A DNA stretch of 64,000 bases, from the NCBI RefSeq assembly GCF_003477705.1, contig NZ_QUDV01000006.1:111809-175808 (forward strand), given 5' to 3'. Numbering within the stretch: the stretch's first letter is position 1; every line of letters begins with the position of its first letter. Source of the DNA: Dorea sp. AF36-15AT. Its GTDB lineage: Bacteria; Bacillota; Clostridia; Lachnospirales; Lachnospiraceae. A program made the position numbers and the translations under genes. The notes beneath the pieces were generated by a model that was not told the origin of the DNA, did not search any database, and saw only the letters and a list, made by a program, of their open reading frames with translations. Below are positions 1 to 8,309 of this stretch, piece after piece.

Positions 1-66
1 GCTATGGCAGGGGAATACCGCACTCTTGCAAATCAGATGTATGCCATCTGCAGGGAGGATGTATAG
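1..66 (+). CDS. NifH-like nitrogenase iron protein, 3' end only
   Basis: An open frame enters from outside the window and stops with TAG at 64-66, leaving 21 C-terminal residues (ending QMYAICREDV). The stop abuts the start of the next gene, a nitrogenase component-1 homologue, and that gene's Shine-Dalgarno site (AGGGAGG, 52-58) lies within these last codons. A NifH-type Fe protein normally sits immediately upstream of such subunits, and the YRTLANQMY tail fits the end of that family (compare YRxLA in NifH homologues). Its role would be ATP-driven electron delivery to the component-1 pair. The identification rests on 21 residues plus context, so it is tentative. Confidence 0.5.
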   Translation, partial: AMAGEYRTLANQMYAICREDV

Positions 67-1404
67 ATGTTGCAGCGAGCAGGGAAAAAAATAGATTCAA
101 AAGAGGCTGTGTTAAAAATCAAAGACGCATCGTATCCGGCTCCATTTGCTTCGGAACTGGAGTATAATTCTCCGGTGCATGGTAACTGGAACATTGTACA
201 TAGCGGAATGCAGGTACCGGAATCTATTCAGATCTATGTATGTGCAGACAATTGTATGCGTGGTGTTGTGCTGACAGCGGCAGAGATGAATGCGGCAGAT
301 CGTTTTTCATTTGTTATTCTGGAAGAGCAGGACCTGCTGAACAGTAATCTGGAGGATATTACCGTTGAGGGTGTGACGGATGTGTTGAACAAACGTGGAG
401 ATCATCCAAAAGCGGTGCTGCTGTTTACGGTATGTCTGCATCATTTTGTGGGAAGCAATCTGGATTACATTTACAGTGAATTGGAGCATCGTTTCCCGGA
501 TATCTGCTTTATTCGCTGTTATATGGATCCAATCATGCAAAAGCATGGGCTAACGCCGGATCAGAAGCTGCGGAAAGCCGTGTATGATCCATTGCCGGAT
601 GGGGAGCCGGATGAAAAAACAGTATCCGTATTGGGCAGTGACTTTGCATTGAATGAGAGCAGTGATATCAAGCGTTTATTAAAACGATATGGTTATACTG
701 TGCGGGAACTTCCGACGTGCGACACGTGGCAGGATCTATTGGATATGAGCAAAGGCAAGGTATTTCTTGACATTTATCCGGCTGGCAAATACGGGATGGA
801 GACACAGGCGCGCAGGCTGAATCGGGAGCATCTGTATCTGCCGGGAAGTTTCAATTATGAAGAGATCGAGCAACAGTTAAAGCAGCTTACGGATGCATTG
901 GGACTTCCGGAACTGACAGAAGCGGAACTGACACGCGAGAAGGAATCCTGTGAATCTGCGCTGGCAGCAGCAAAGGATCTGATCGGAGATATGCCGGTTG
1001 CACTGGATTATCTGTATCATCCGAGACCTCTTGGGCTGGCAAAACTGCTTCTGACACATGGATTTAACGTCAAAGCGGTGTATCTGGATGGTATCAGCCC
1101 GGAGGAAAAAGACGCATTTGACTGGCTGCAGGAGTGCGCACCGGAACTGGAACTGATCGCAACGATCCAGGTGAAAATGCGGATGTTGCCAAGAGGCGGA
1201 GAAAAGGAAGTGCTTGCCATCGGACAGAAGGCAGCGTATTTTAGCAGAAGCCGCCATTTTGTTAATCTGGTGCAGGGAGAAGGTCTGTATGGATTTGATG
1301 GTATCCGCAGGACAGCAGAACTGATGATGGAAGCATACCGTGAAGAAAAAGATACGGAACAACTTGTGGTACAAAAGGGATGGGGGTGCGAGTGCTGCCT
1401 ATGA
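67..1404 (+). CDS. Nitrogenase component 1-like oxidoreductase subunit (first of pair)
   Basis: A 445-residue soluble protein of the nitrogenase component-1 (NifD/NifK/BchN-type) oxidoreductase superfamily. It would bind Fe-S and accept electrons from a NifH-like protein. Candidate cluster ligands are C59 and C63 in a YVCADNCMRG segment and C123 (LLFTVCLHHF), spaced roughly as in component-1 proteins. The C-terminus ends in an unusual Cys cluster (GWGCECCL). The ATG follows AGGGAGG by 8 bases and directly follows the upstream stop. The last codons overlap the next gene by ATGA. No nifE/N/B or molybdenum genes are visible, so dinitrogen fixation is not implied. The substrate is unknown; other nitrogenase-like enzymes act on tetrapyrroles, coenzyme F430 precursors or methylthio-alkanes. 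Confidence 0.78.
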   Translation: MLQRAGKKIDSKEAVLKIKDASYPAPFASELEYNSPVHGNWNIVHSGMQVPESIQIYVCADNCMRGVVLTAAEMNAADRFSFVILEEQDLLNSNLEDITVEGVTDVLNKRGDHPKAVLLFTVCLHHFVGSNLDYIYSELEHRFPDICFIRCYMDPIMQKHGLTPDQKLRKAVYDPLPDGEPDEKTVSVLGSDFALNESSDIKRLLKRYGYTVRELPTCDTWQDLLDMSKGKVFLDIYPAGKYGMETQARRLNREHLYLPGSFNYEEIEQQLKQLTDALGLPELTEAELTREKESCESALAAAKDLIGDMPVALDYLYHPRPLGLAKLLLTHGFNVKAVYLDGISPEEKDAFDWLQECAPELELIATIQVKMRMLPRGGEKEVLAIGQKAAYFSRSRHFVNLVQGEGLYGFDGIRRTAELMMEAYREEKDTEQLVVQKGWGCECCL

Positions 1405-2507
1405 GACAATCATATCGAATTATACCGATTTATACGGCAGATGTGTCCGGCGTGTGTTCCGCACTGTATGAACTGGGCGGAATGACCGTGATGCACGATC
1501 CGTCCGGATGTAACTCTACTTATAATACTCATGACGAGATCCGCTGGTACGATCAGGACAGCCTGATCTTTATTTCAGGTCTGACAGAGATCGATGCGAT
1601 CCTGGGAAATGACCGGAAATTCATTGATGATATCGAGCATGCAGCCAGAGAACTGCATCCCAAATTCATCGCACTGGCAGGTTCTCCGATCCCATTTATG
1701 AACGGTACGGATTTTCCGGCAATTGCAAGAGTCATTGAGGTAGAAACCGGGATTCCGGCATTTCCTGTGCCGACGAATGGCATGCATGACTATGTGTATG
1801 GTGCAGGTATTGCACTGGAAGAAATTGCAAAGCGGTTTGTTGAAGTGCCCGATAGCAAGAAAGACGGTTCTTCCCGCAGTGTTAACCTGTTAGGCGTGAC
1901 ACCACTGGATTTTGGACCACAGGAAAATGTTGAATTATTAAAAGCTAATCTGGAGCAGTACGGATGGAAGGTTGTCTCAACGTGGGCAATGGGAGATGAA
2001 CTTGAGACGCTGCAGCGATCTGCGGAAGCGGATGTGAACCTGGTGGTATCAGCCGTGGGACTGCGCGCAGCGAAAGTGCTTCGGGAAAAATTCGGAATGC
2101 CATATGTAGTCGGAACACCGAATCAATGGATGGTAGAAGAAATCTCAAATGCACTGGACAAGGCAGGTGTCAGACAGCCAGAGCAGCCGACGGTATATTT
2201 GCAGAACCGCATGCAGCAGGATGCAGACATTACACTGATCGGTGAACCTGTTACGATGGGATCTTTAGCAGCGGGTATCGAGAAAAAGTATGGATGTGCA
2301 GTTCGCGTCTTGTGTCCATTAAAAGAATGTGAAGCATTACTTGGTGGAAAAGATAAAGTATTGCTTGGAGAAGAAGCAATGGAAGAGGCATTGAAAGATG
2401 CAAAGATCATTGTGGCAGATCCGCTGTATCGCCCGATCTGTCCAAAGAACAGTAGCTTTTATGAACTTCCGCATGTGGCATTTTCCGGAAGGATATATAT
2501 CAGATGA
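1401..2507 (+). CDS. Nitrogenase component 1-like oxidoreductase subunit (second of pair)
   Basis: A 368-residue partner of the preceding gene, started at the ATG of the ATGA overlap (1401), which gives the typical N-terminus MRQSYRIIPIYTADVSGVCS. An upstream in-frame ATG at 1380 lies inside the previous gene and is less likely. C19 and C37 (DPSGCNSTYN) correspond to the first two Cys ligands of component-1 proteins. The third position, usually a Cys just before an E-x-I-G-D-like segment, reads SGLTEIDAILGND here and has no Cys, so the bridging cluster is probably simpler than a P-cluster. Translational coupling to the upstream subunit suggests a heteromer. The substrate is unknown. Confidence 0.78.
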   Translation: MRQSYRIIPIYTADVSGVCSALYELGGMTVMHDPSGCNSTYNTHDEIRWYDQDSLIFISGLTEIDAILGNDRKFIDDIEHAARELHPKFIALAGSPIPFMNGTDFPAIARVIEVETGIPAFPVPTNGMHDYVYGAGIALEEIAKRFVEVPDSKKDGSSRSVNLLGVTPLDFGPQENVELLKANLEQYGWKVVSTWAMGDELETLQRSAEADVNLVVSAVGLRAAKVLREKFGMPYVVGTPNQWMVEEISNALDKAGVRQPEQPTVYLQNRMQQDADITLIGEPVTMGSLAAGIEKKYGCAVRVLCPLKECEALLGGKDKVLLGEEAMEEALKDAKIIVADPLYRPICPKNSSFYELPHVAFSGRIYIR

Positions 2508-2614
2508 GAGATTAACGAACCTCTTGATTGCAGTACTGTTTGTAATTGGAACTTATTTCTTCCGCAAAGCGGCAGTATTAGAATAGAAAATAAATAGTTA
2601 TAAGTATTCTTAAA

Positions 2615-2643
2615 TTGTGTTTTAAAAACTTTGATGCTATACT
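2615..2643 (+). promoter_or_regulatory. Predicted sigma-A promoter of the NhaC/C-S lyase unit
   Basis: TTGTGT (2615-2620) and TATACT (2638-2643) are separated by 17 bases. Transcription would start near 2650, about ten bases before the structured leader at 2661. The -10 is good and the -35 moderate. Confidence 0.5.
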
Positions 2644-2660
2644 GACTGCATTGAATATAA

Positions 2661-2739
2661 GGTGTTAGCGAATCTCCTGCTATCGGCATACCGGGAAAGC
2701 CGAGCTTTGGAAAAAGTGTAAGGAAGATTCGTTAACGCC
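2661..2739 (+). promoter_or_regulatory. Unidentified structured 5' leader (riboswitch-like)
   Basis: A 15-bp closing helix (2661-2675 with 2725-2739, two G-U/A-C style irregularities) encloses a hairpin 2683-2687/2699-2703 (TCGGC/GCCGA, 11-nt loop) and a short CTTT-GGAA-AAAG hairpin (2705-2716) with a GNRA-type loop, so it resembles a three-way junction. It lies in the 329-base gap between the nitrogenase-like genes and the transporter gene, directly downstream of a promoter and 98 bases before the start codon. The 3' arm is followed by TTTTCTGTTGTTC, so it could alternatively be an elaborate terminator of the upstream genes. It does not match the SAM, cobalamin, TPP, fluoride, guanidine or ZTP consensus as I remember them. 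Confidence 0.45.
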
Positions 2740-2836
2740 TTTTCTGTTGTTCTGAACAGTTATATCAACAGGGCAGCAGTTCATTTGGCCAGATGAAATA
2801 GTAACAAATAGTTGTATAAAATGAATGGAGATTACT

Positions 2837-4213
2837 ATGGAAAAGAAAAAAGCATCCCTTACTCTTTCATCCCTGGCAATCGTATTGATTGTCGCATTTA
2901 TTGCGGTAGGGATTGGCGTATTTAATGTAAATATTGCGATACTGTTGTTTTTATGCTGGATGATTATGTGGCCATTTGCAGCGCATCTGGGTTACAGCTT
3001 CTCAGAAATGGAAGGCTTTGCATATGAGATGGCACAGAAATGTATTGCTCCGGCAGCGATCATCCTTGCGGTTGGCATGATGATCGCGTCATTTATGGCT
3101 GCCGGAACGGTTCCGACCATCTTAGTAGCCGGATTGAAACTGATCACTCCTAAATTCTTCCTTGCACTTACATTCGTCATGTGCTGTATCATGTCAGTAA
3201 TCATGGGAACCTCATGGGGAACCCTTGGAACGGTAGGTATTGCGATGATGGGTGTTGGCGCTGGACTTGGCGTGAATCCTGCAATTACAGCAGGTGCGGT
3301 AGTCAGCGGCGCGTGGTTTGGTGATAAGATGTCACCGATGTCAGACAGCACGATCATGTGTTCTACGATTACAGAGACTTACATTATGGATCATATCAAA
3401 GCCATGATGCAGACTACAATTCCTGCAGCAGTTGTATCGTTAGTTATTTATCTGGGAATCGGTATCGGTATTTCCGGCGATAGCTACGATGCAAGTACTG
3501 TCGACAGTATTATGAATGGATTAAAGGGAATGTTTCACATCAATTTGATTCCGGTTATTCCGATTGTAGTTGTAATTGTGATGATTCTGATGAAAAAGGG
3601 AACCATCGTGTCTATGATGTCAGGAACCGTGGTTGCGATTCTGATCGCAGTGTTCTATCAGGGCTATTCTGTAGCTGATATGGGAACATTTTTATATAGC
3701 GGATTTACCTGTGAGACCAAGAATGAGATTTTGATCAGCCTGTTGAACCGTGGCGGTATGACAAGTATGCTGAGTCTGCTTGCAGTATTTGTAGGAGGAC
3801 TTGGACTTGGTGGAATCCTGGATAAGACAGGAATGCTGGAACCTATTTTCCATTACATTACGGAGAAATACAAATCACCAAGAGGTATTATGCTGATGGC
3901 ATGGTGTGCAACACTGCTGTGTATTCTGGTTATTGCGGATAATAACTTTGCTTTTGTCATGGTTGCAACCTTATTTGGAAGTGCATTCCAGAAATACAAT
4001 CTGAAGAGCCAGAACTTATCCAGAATCCTGGAGGATGTAGGTACGCTTGGTAGTGCATTGGTACCATGGAATGTAGGCGCACAGTTTGCAGCAGGAGTAT
4101 TAGGCGTATCGACACTGGCTTATATGCCGTATGCATTCCTGAACTGGATGACACCGATTCTTTCACTGGCATTTATCATTTTGCAGGTAAAGATAAAGAA
4201 GATTGAGGAATAA
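2837..4213 (+). CDS. NhaC-family Na+/H+ antiporter-type membrane transporter
   Basis: A 458-residue polytopic membrane protein with about 11-12 hydrophobic segments and the NhaC-family signature around GTSWGTLGTVGIAMMGVG and GAWFGDKMSPMSDSTIM. GGAG at 2827-2830 sits six bases before the ATG at 2837, so this start is preferred over the ATG at 2825. NhaC proteins exchange Na+ for H+ or organic anions, and some members move methionine or lactate/malate. The next gene, two bases away, encodes a cystathionine beta-lyase-type C-S lyase, so a sulfur amino acid or other amino acid substrate is plausible here, but that is inference. A promoter and a structured leader precede it. Confidence 0.82.
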   Translation: MEKKKASLTLSSLAIVLIVAFIAVGIGVFNVNIAILLFLCWMIMWPFAAHLGYSFSEMEGFAYEMAQKCIAPAAIILAVGMMIASFMAAGTVPTILVAGLKLITPKFFLALTFVMCCIMSVIMGTSWGTLGTVGIAMMGVGAGLGVNPAITAGAVVSGAWFGDKMSPMSDSTIMCSTITETYIMDHIKAMMQTTIPAAVVSLVIYLGIGIGISGDSYDASTVDSIMNGLKGMFHINLIPVIPIVVVIVMILMKKGTIVSMMSGTVVAILIAVFYQGYSVADMGTFLYSGFTCETKNEILISLLNRGGMTSMLSLLAVFVGGLGLGGILDKTGMLEPIFHYITEKYKSPRGIMLMAWCATLLCILVIADNNFAFVMVATLFGSAFQKYNLKSQNLSRILEDVGTLGSALVPWNVGAQFAAGVLGVSTLAYMPYAFLNWMTPILSLAFIILQVKIKKIEE

Positions 4214-4215
4214 GA

Positions 4216-5382
4216 ATGAAATATAATTTTGATGAAACAGGGGATCACAGGCAGGATGGATCGATCCGATGGGAACAGCCGAAAGGCAGAGACGATATCA
4301 TTGGAATGGGAACCGCAGATATGGATTTTACCTGTGCACCGTGTATACGGAAAGTACTGCAGCCAATCTGCGAGGAGAATACATATAATTACCGATTCAA
4401 GCCGGAGAGTTATTTTCAGTCTGTGATACGATGGTTTCGAGAAAACTATCAGTTAGATGTGAAGAAAGACTGGATGAGCAATGTGCCGGGAACGATCGGA
4501 GCGGTTCGTCTGGTTATGGAGAAATTCAGTGAAAAAGGTGATTATGTATTGATGCATACACCTTACTTCACTCCGCTCAGAAGCGCGATAGAGGCATCCG
4601 GAAGAAAGTTCCTGGGAAATGCTATGAAGCTTCAGGGTGGAAGATATGAGATTGACTTTGATGATTTTGAAAAAAAGATCAAGGAGTACAAGCCTTCGAT
4701 ATTTCTGCTTGTGAATCCGCAGAATCCGACTGGGCGTGTATTTACACAGGATGAGCTGAAAATAATGGTAGATATCTGTGCGGCAAATCAGGTGCGGATT
4801 ATATCCGATGAAGTACATTTTCTGATTACGTATGAAGATTATAAGCACATTCCGATTCTCGCTGTATCAGAGAAAGCCAGAGAGATTGCGATTCAGGTAT
4901 TCAGCTTCAGTAAAGGCTTTAACATCATGAGCCTTCCGCATGGAATTGTGTTTATTGCAAATGAGAAAATGCAGAAGGAATGGATGGATTATCTGATTCC
5001 ATATAGTTTTGCATATGCATCCAATTCTTATGCGATTGCAGCAGTAACAGCAGTGACTGGTGGAGAAGCGGATGACTGGCTGGAGCAGGTAACCGCATAC
5101 CTGACTGCCAACAGAGATTACTTTATCGAAGAAGTGAGACGAAGAAAACTGCCGATCACACCATTAAAGCCGGAAGCCAGTTTCCTGTTTTGGATTGATT
5201 GTAGAGAATCTGGTATTGATCCGGAAAAAGTAGATGAAGTATTCATGGAGCAGGCAGGAATTCAGCTGAATAATGGTCTGGAACATGGCGAAGAAGGACG
5301 TGGATTTGTCCGCATGAATTTTGCAGTGACCAGAGCAACACTGGATGCTGCTCTGGATAGAATAGAAAAAATATTTTTATAG
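4216..5382 (+). CDS. MalY/PatB-family PLP-dependent C-S lyase/aminotransferase
   Basis: A 388-residue fold-type I PLP enzyme of the MalY/PatB cystathionine beta-lyase group. The Schiff-base lysine is K233 (FSFSKGFN); N170 in NPQNPTGR and D198 in SDEVH are the usual cofactor contacts, and the N-terminal MGTADMDF is typical of the group. The expected reaction is beta-elimination from cystathionine or cysteine S-conjugates, giving a thiol, pyruvate and ammonia. It starts two bases after the NhaC stop, with GAGGAA as ribosome-binding site, so both are co-transcribed. The family overlaps with general aminotransferases, so the exact substrate is not settled. Confidence 0.85.
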   Translation: MKYNFDETGDHRQDGSIRWEQPKGRDDIIGMGTADMDFTCAPCIRKVLQPICEENTYNYRFKPESYFQSVIRWFRENYQLDVKKDWMSNVPGTIGAVRLVMEKFSEKGDYVLMHTPYFTPLRSAIEASGRKFLGNAMKLQGGRYEIDFDDFEKKIKEYKPSIFLLVNPQNPTGRVFTQDELKIMVDICAANQVRIISDEVHFLITYEDYKHIPILAVSEKAREIAIQVFSFSKGFNIMSLPHGIVFIANEKMQKEWMDYLIPYSFAYASNSYAIAAVTAVTGGEADDWLEQVTAYLTANRDYFIEEVRRRKLPITPLKPEASFLFWIDCRESGIDPEKVDEVFMEQAGIQLNNGLEHGEEGRGFVRMNFAVTRATLDAALDRIEKIFL

Positions 5383-5509
5383 ATTCTTATTGGTTCTGCT
5401 CCTGGTAAGCAGCAGAGCCATAATGCCGGATGCAGAAGAAGCCCTTCGGTATCGGAACTGAAGGATCCATCGATATGGATCAGAGCAGACATGACATTGT
5501 TCGAGGGCA

Positions 5510-5623
5510 GTGAAAAAGACTCTTAGCATTCCGGAATGGATGAATGAAGCTGCAATCAAAGCGGGAGTGAATTTCTCACAGGTGTTGCAGGAAGCGCTGA
5601 TGGCAAAATTAAATATTCAATAG
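5510..5623 (+). pseudogene. HicB antitoxin relic (C-terminal part)
   Basis: The frame reads VKKTLSIPEWMNEAAIKAG followed by VNFSQVLQEALMAKLNIQ and a stop, a near-textbook HicB C-terminal ribbon-helix-helix segment. An in-frame TGA at 5492-5494 blocks it upstream. The other forward frame (about 5430-5512) reads GSIDMDQSRHDIVRG, which looks like the preceding HicB residues displaced by a frameshift. No hicA toxin is nearby. This 380-base gap therefore holds a decayed toxin-antitoxin remnant followed by the promoter of the next gene. The frameshift could in principle be a sequencing error, but the HicB N-terminus is missing as well. Confidence 0.65.
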
Positions 5624-5690
5624 TTTGGAGAATAGAATCATATATAAGGCTTAAATATTCCTTAACATTTGACCTCTGAATTCTATGGGG

Positions 5691-5719
5691 TTGTTCTTTT
5701 TGAGAAAATGCTATATAAT
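5691..5719 (+). promoter_or_regulatory. Predicted promoter of the coiled-coil cell-wall protein gene
   Basis: TTGTTC (5691-5696) and a perfect TATAAT (5714-5719) are 17 bases apart. The promoter lies between inverted arms GGGGTT (5687-5692) and AACCCC (5731-5736), which might be an operator or chance. Confidence 0.6.
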
Positions 5720-5762
5720 ACCTAAGTGTTAACCCCAAAACATTCAGGAAAGGATTATATTT

Positions 5763-6821
5763 ATGAGAATGCATAAAAAACGAATCGCACGGTACGGAAC
5801 AGCCCTTATCTGTGCATTCGGTGTCGCACTGTCATCTATGCCGGTGCATGCAGAGGACATTAAGAGCCTTGAGAATAAGACCAGTAATCTGCAGGATCAA
5901 CTGGACGGGATTAATCAGGATATGGTTGAGATCAGTGATAAGATTGCTGAGACCGAGGCACAGATTGAAGAGTCGAACAATGAAGTGTTCCGACTGGAAG
6001 CATCACTTCAGATTTCGCGTAACAATGAAGAGAAGCAATATGAAAATATGAAGTCCCGTATTAAGTACATGTACGAGAATGGTTCGGAGAGTATGATCTC
6101 TATGCTATTCAGTGCAGACAGCATGGCAGATTTACTGAATAAAGCAGATTTTGTTCAGAATGTCACCGAGTATGACAGGGATATGCTGGAGAACCTGGTG
6201 AAAGTACGTGAAGGTATCGAGACACAGGAAGATGACCTGAAGAGCCAGCAGACAGAACTGGCAGATCTGAAGGAACAGCTGAACAGCGAGCAAGCAGAAT
6301 TGCAGGCGAAGGCTGCTGCCACATCGACAGATCTTGCTACATTTAATGCACAGCTTCAGGCAGCACGTGATGCTAAGGCAAAGGAAGAGGAAGCAGCGAA
6401 GCAAAAAGCAGCAGAAGCAGCTGCGAACACAACGACTTCTTCTAATAAGAATAATAGTTCGTCAAGTAACACGAATTCCGGAAGCAATAGTTCATCTAAC
6501 AGCAATTCTGGAAGCAATTCCGGAAATAATCATGGTAACTATGTGATCCCATCAGGTGGCTTGACCCCGTCTAAGGGACGTATCTGGTTTAATGGACATT
6601 CTGAGACCTATTATTCACAGAAAGTACTTCCGGGAGGAGGACTGGCGATTCCTGGACGCCATATTGCGAGCGATGGTACGATTCGCGACAAGGATAATTA
6701 CATCGTAGTTGCAAGTGATGATTATCCGAAAGGCACAGTTGTTCAGACTTCATTAGGAGCCGGCAAAGTGTATGACAGCGGAAGTGGAAAAGGTAATATT
6801 GACCTGTATACTGATTGGTAA
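5763..6821 (+). CDS. Secreted PcsB/CwlO-like coiled-coil protein with C-terminal 3D domain
   Basis: A 352-residue exported protein. Residues 1-30 form a signal peptide (KKR-type start, hydrophobic core, cleavage near PVHA-ED). Residues about 32-220 form a long coiled coil like the N-terminal part of PcsB/CwlO peptidoglycan hydrolases. Next comes an Ala/Glu/Lys stretch and a low-complexity Ser/Asn/Gly linker (about 221-262). The last about 75 residues (VVASDDYPKGTVVQTSLG ... IDLYTDW) resemble a 3D or double-psi barrel domain with Asp residues, as in lytic transglycosylase-like wall enzymes. The ATG follows AGGAAAGG by eight bases. It probably acts in cell-wall remodelling at the outer membrane face or in the wall. 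Confidence 0.75.
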   Translation: MRMHKKRIARYGTALICAFGVALSSMPVHAEDIKSLENKTSNLQDQLDGINQDMVEISDKIAETEAQIEESNNEVFRLEASLQISRNNEEKQYENMKSRIKYMYENGSESMISMLFSADSMADLLNKADFVQNVTEYDRDMLENLVKVREGIETQEDDLKSQQTELADLKEQLNSEQAELQAKAAATSTDLATFNAQLQAARDAKAKEEEAAKQKAAEAAANTTTSSNKNNSSSSNTNSGSNSSSNSNSGSNSGNNHGNYVIPSGGLTPSKGRIWFNGHSETYYSQKVLPGGGLAIPGRHIASDGTIRDKDNYIVVASDDYPKGTVVQTSLGAGKVYDSGSGKGNIDLYTDW

Positions 6822-6833
6822 GATCAGACACAG

Positions 6834-6864
6834 CGCCCTGTTTTCGGACAGGGCGTATCTTTTA
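6834..6864 (+). terminator. Rho-independent terminator after the wall protein gene
   Basis: CGCCCTG (6834-6840) pairs with CAGGGCG (6849-6855), followed by TATCTTTTATT. Confidence 0.8.
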
Positions 6865-6933
6865 TTGTAAAATACTGGTATGATAGACAGAGAAGGGAAT
6901 TATTGACAAAGGATTCTGAGGGAGTGAGTCAGA

Positions 6934-8295
6934 TTGAAGAAGAATAAATATGAAATAGATATGTGCAATGGCACGATTATGGATAAGTTAATCTCATTTT
7001 CAGTACCGCTTATGGTGTCAGGAATTTTGCAGTTACTGTTTAATGCAGTAGATATTATCGTGGTAGGAAGGTTCAGTGGAAGTTGGGCATTGGCGGCGGT
7101 TGGTTCTACAACGGCGCTGATCAATGTGTTTACGAATCTGTTTATCGGCGTGTCGTTGGGAGCCAATGTACTTGCGGCCAGATTCTATGCTGCCGGAAGA
7201 GACCAGGAGATGTCTGAGACAGTACATACAGCGATCACATTTGCCCTGATCAGCGGTGTTGTAATGGCTTTCGTAGGATTAATCTGTTCCAGATATGCAC
7301 TGGAGATCATGGGAACGCCGGATGATGTCATTGAGCAGGCAGCATTATATATGAAGATATATTTTATGGGGATGCCATTTTTTATGTTGTACAATTATGG
7401 TGCGGCGATACTGAGAGCGGTAGGAGATACAAAGCGTCCATTGATGTTTCTTATTATATCCGGAGTGATCAATGCAATACTGAATCTGATCCTGGTTATT
7501 GCATTTCATCTGGATGTGGCGGGAGTGGCGATTGCTACAGCCATTTCCCAGATGATATCCTGTATTTTAATCCTGCGCTGTCTGTACAAGACGGAGAGTA
7601 GTTATCAGCTTAGATTTTCTAAATTGACGATCAGAGGTGTGTATTTGAAGCAGATCTTTCAGGTGGGCATTCCGGCCGGCATCCAGAGTATGGTCATCAA
7701 TCTGTCCAATGCGCTGCTGCAGTCATCAGTAAATTCATTTGGTTCTGTAGCAATGGCAGGTTATACAGCTGCAAACAATATTCTTGGCTTCTTATATATG
7801 TCTGCTAATGCAGTGACACAGGCATGCATGAGTTTTACCAGTCAGAATTATGGTGCGGGAAAGCCGAAGCGGATGGATCGTGTATTGATTGATTGTATGA
7901 TATTGTCCTGCGGGATACTGTTAGTATTAGGAACATGTGCATATATGTTTGGTCCGGAGATTCTGCGGATCTACACATCAGAGGCAGAAGTAATAAAAAA
8001 TGGCATGGCAATATTCTCATGTACCACAATTACGTATTTCCTGTGCGGAATCATGGATCTGTTCCCGGGAGCACTGCGTGGAATGGGATATTCAACAGTA
8101 CCGATGATATTGTCGGTGCTTGGTACAGTAGGAACCAGAATCGTGTGGATCTTTATGATCTTTCCATCACACAGAGCATTGGATCTGTTGTTCATTTCTT
8201 ATCCGGCATCCTGGTTTATCACAATTGTTATGCAGGTGATCTGTTACTGGTTTGTACGTAAGAAAGTGAAAATGAAATTTGTGGCACGGGCATGA
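6934..8295 (+). CDS. MATE-family multidrug/toxin efflux transporter
   Basis: A 453-residue integral membrane protein of the MATE (NorM/DinF) family with about 12 hydrophobic segments and the repeat pattern of two MatE halves (PLMVSGILQLLFNAVDIIVVG in the first, GIPAGIQSMVINLSNALLQS in the second). It would export organic cations using Na+ or H+ gradients. The start used is TTG 6934, because GGGAG (6920-6924) is nine bases upstream; the next ATG (6961) would remove nine residues. The stop overlaps the region leading into the serine dehydratase genes, so the three may be co-transcribed. The substrate is unknown. Confidence 0.88.
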   Translation: MKKNKYEIDMCNGTIMDKLISFSVPLMVSGILQLLFNAVDIIVVGRFSGSWALAAVGSTTALINVFTNLFIGVSLGANVLAARFYAAGRDQEMSETVHTAITFALISGVVMAFVGLICSRYALEIMGTPDDVIEQAALYMKIYFMGMPFFMLYNYGAAILRAVGDTKRPLMFLIISGVINAILNLILVIAFHLDVAGVAIATAISQMISCILILRCLYKTESSYQLRFSKLTIRGVYLKQIFQVGIPAGIQSMVINLSNALLQSSVNSFGSVAMAGYTAANNILGFLYMSANAVTQACMSFTSQNYGAGKPKRMDRVLIDCMILSCGILLVLGTCAYMFGPEILRIYTSEAEVIKNGMAIFSCTTITYFLCGIMDLFPGALRGMGYSTVPMILSVLGTVGTRIVWIFMIFPSHRALDLLFISYPASWFITIVMQVICYWFVRKKVKMKFVARA

Positions 8296-8309
8296 GAAAG
8301 GAGAACGGT

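Noticed and set aside
877-1374. A 165-codon minus-strand frame opposite the first nitrogenase-like gene.
   Set aside because: It is His/Cys/Phe-rich noise typical of the antisense of a real gene, with no ribosome site.
2398-2586. A 62-codon plus-strand frame after the nitrogenase-like genes.
   Set aside because: It begins inside the second subunit gene in another frame, has no ribosome site and no family-like pattern.
2661-2739. Assignment of the leader to a known riboswitch class (SAM, cobalamin, TPP, fluoride, guanidine, ZTP).
   Set aside because: The core motifs of these classes, as I remember them, are not present; only an Rfam search could settle it.
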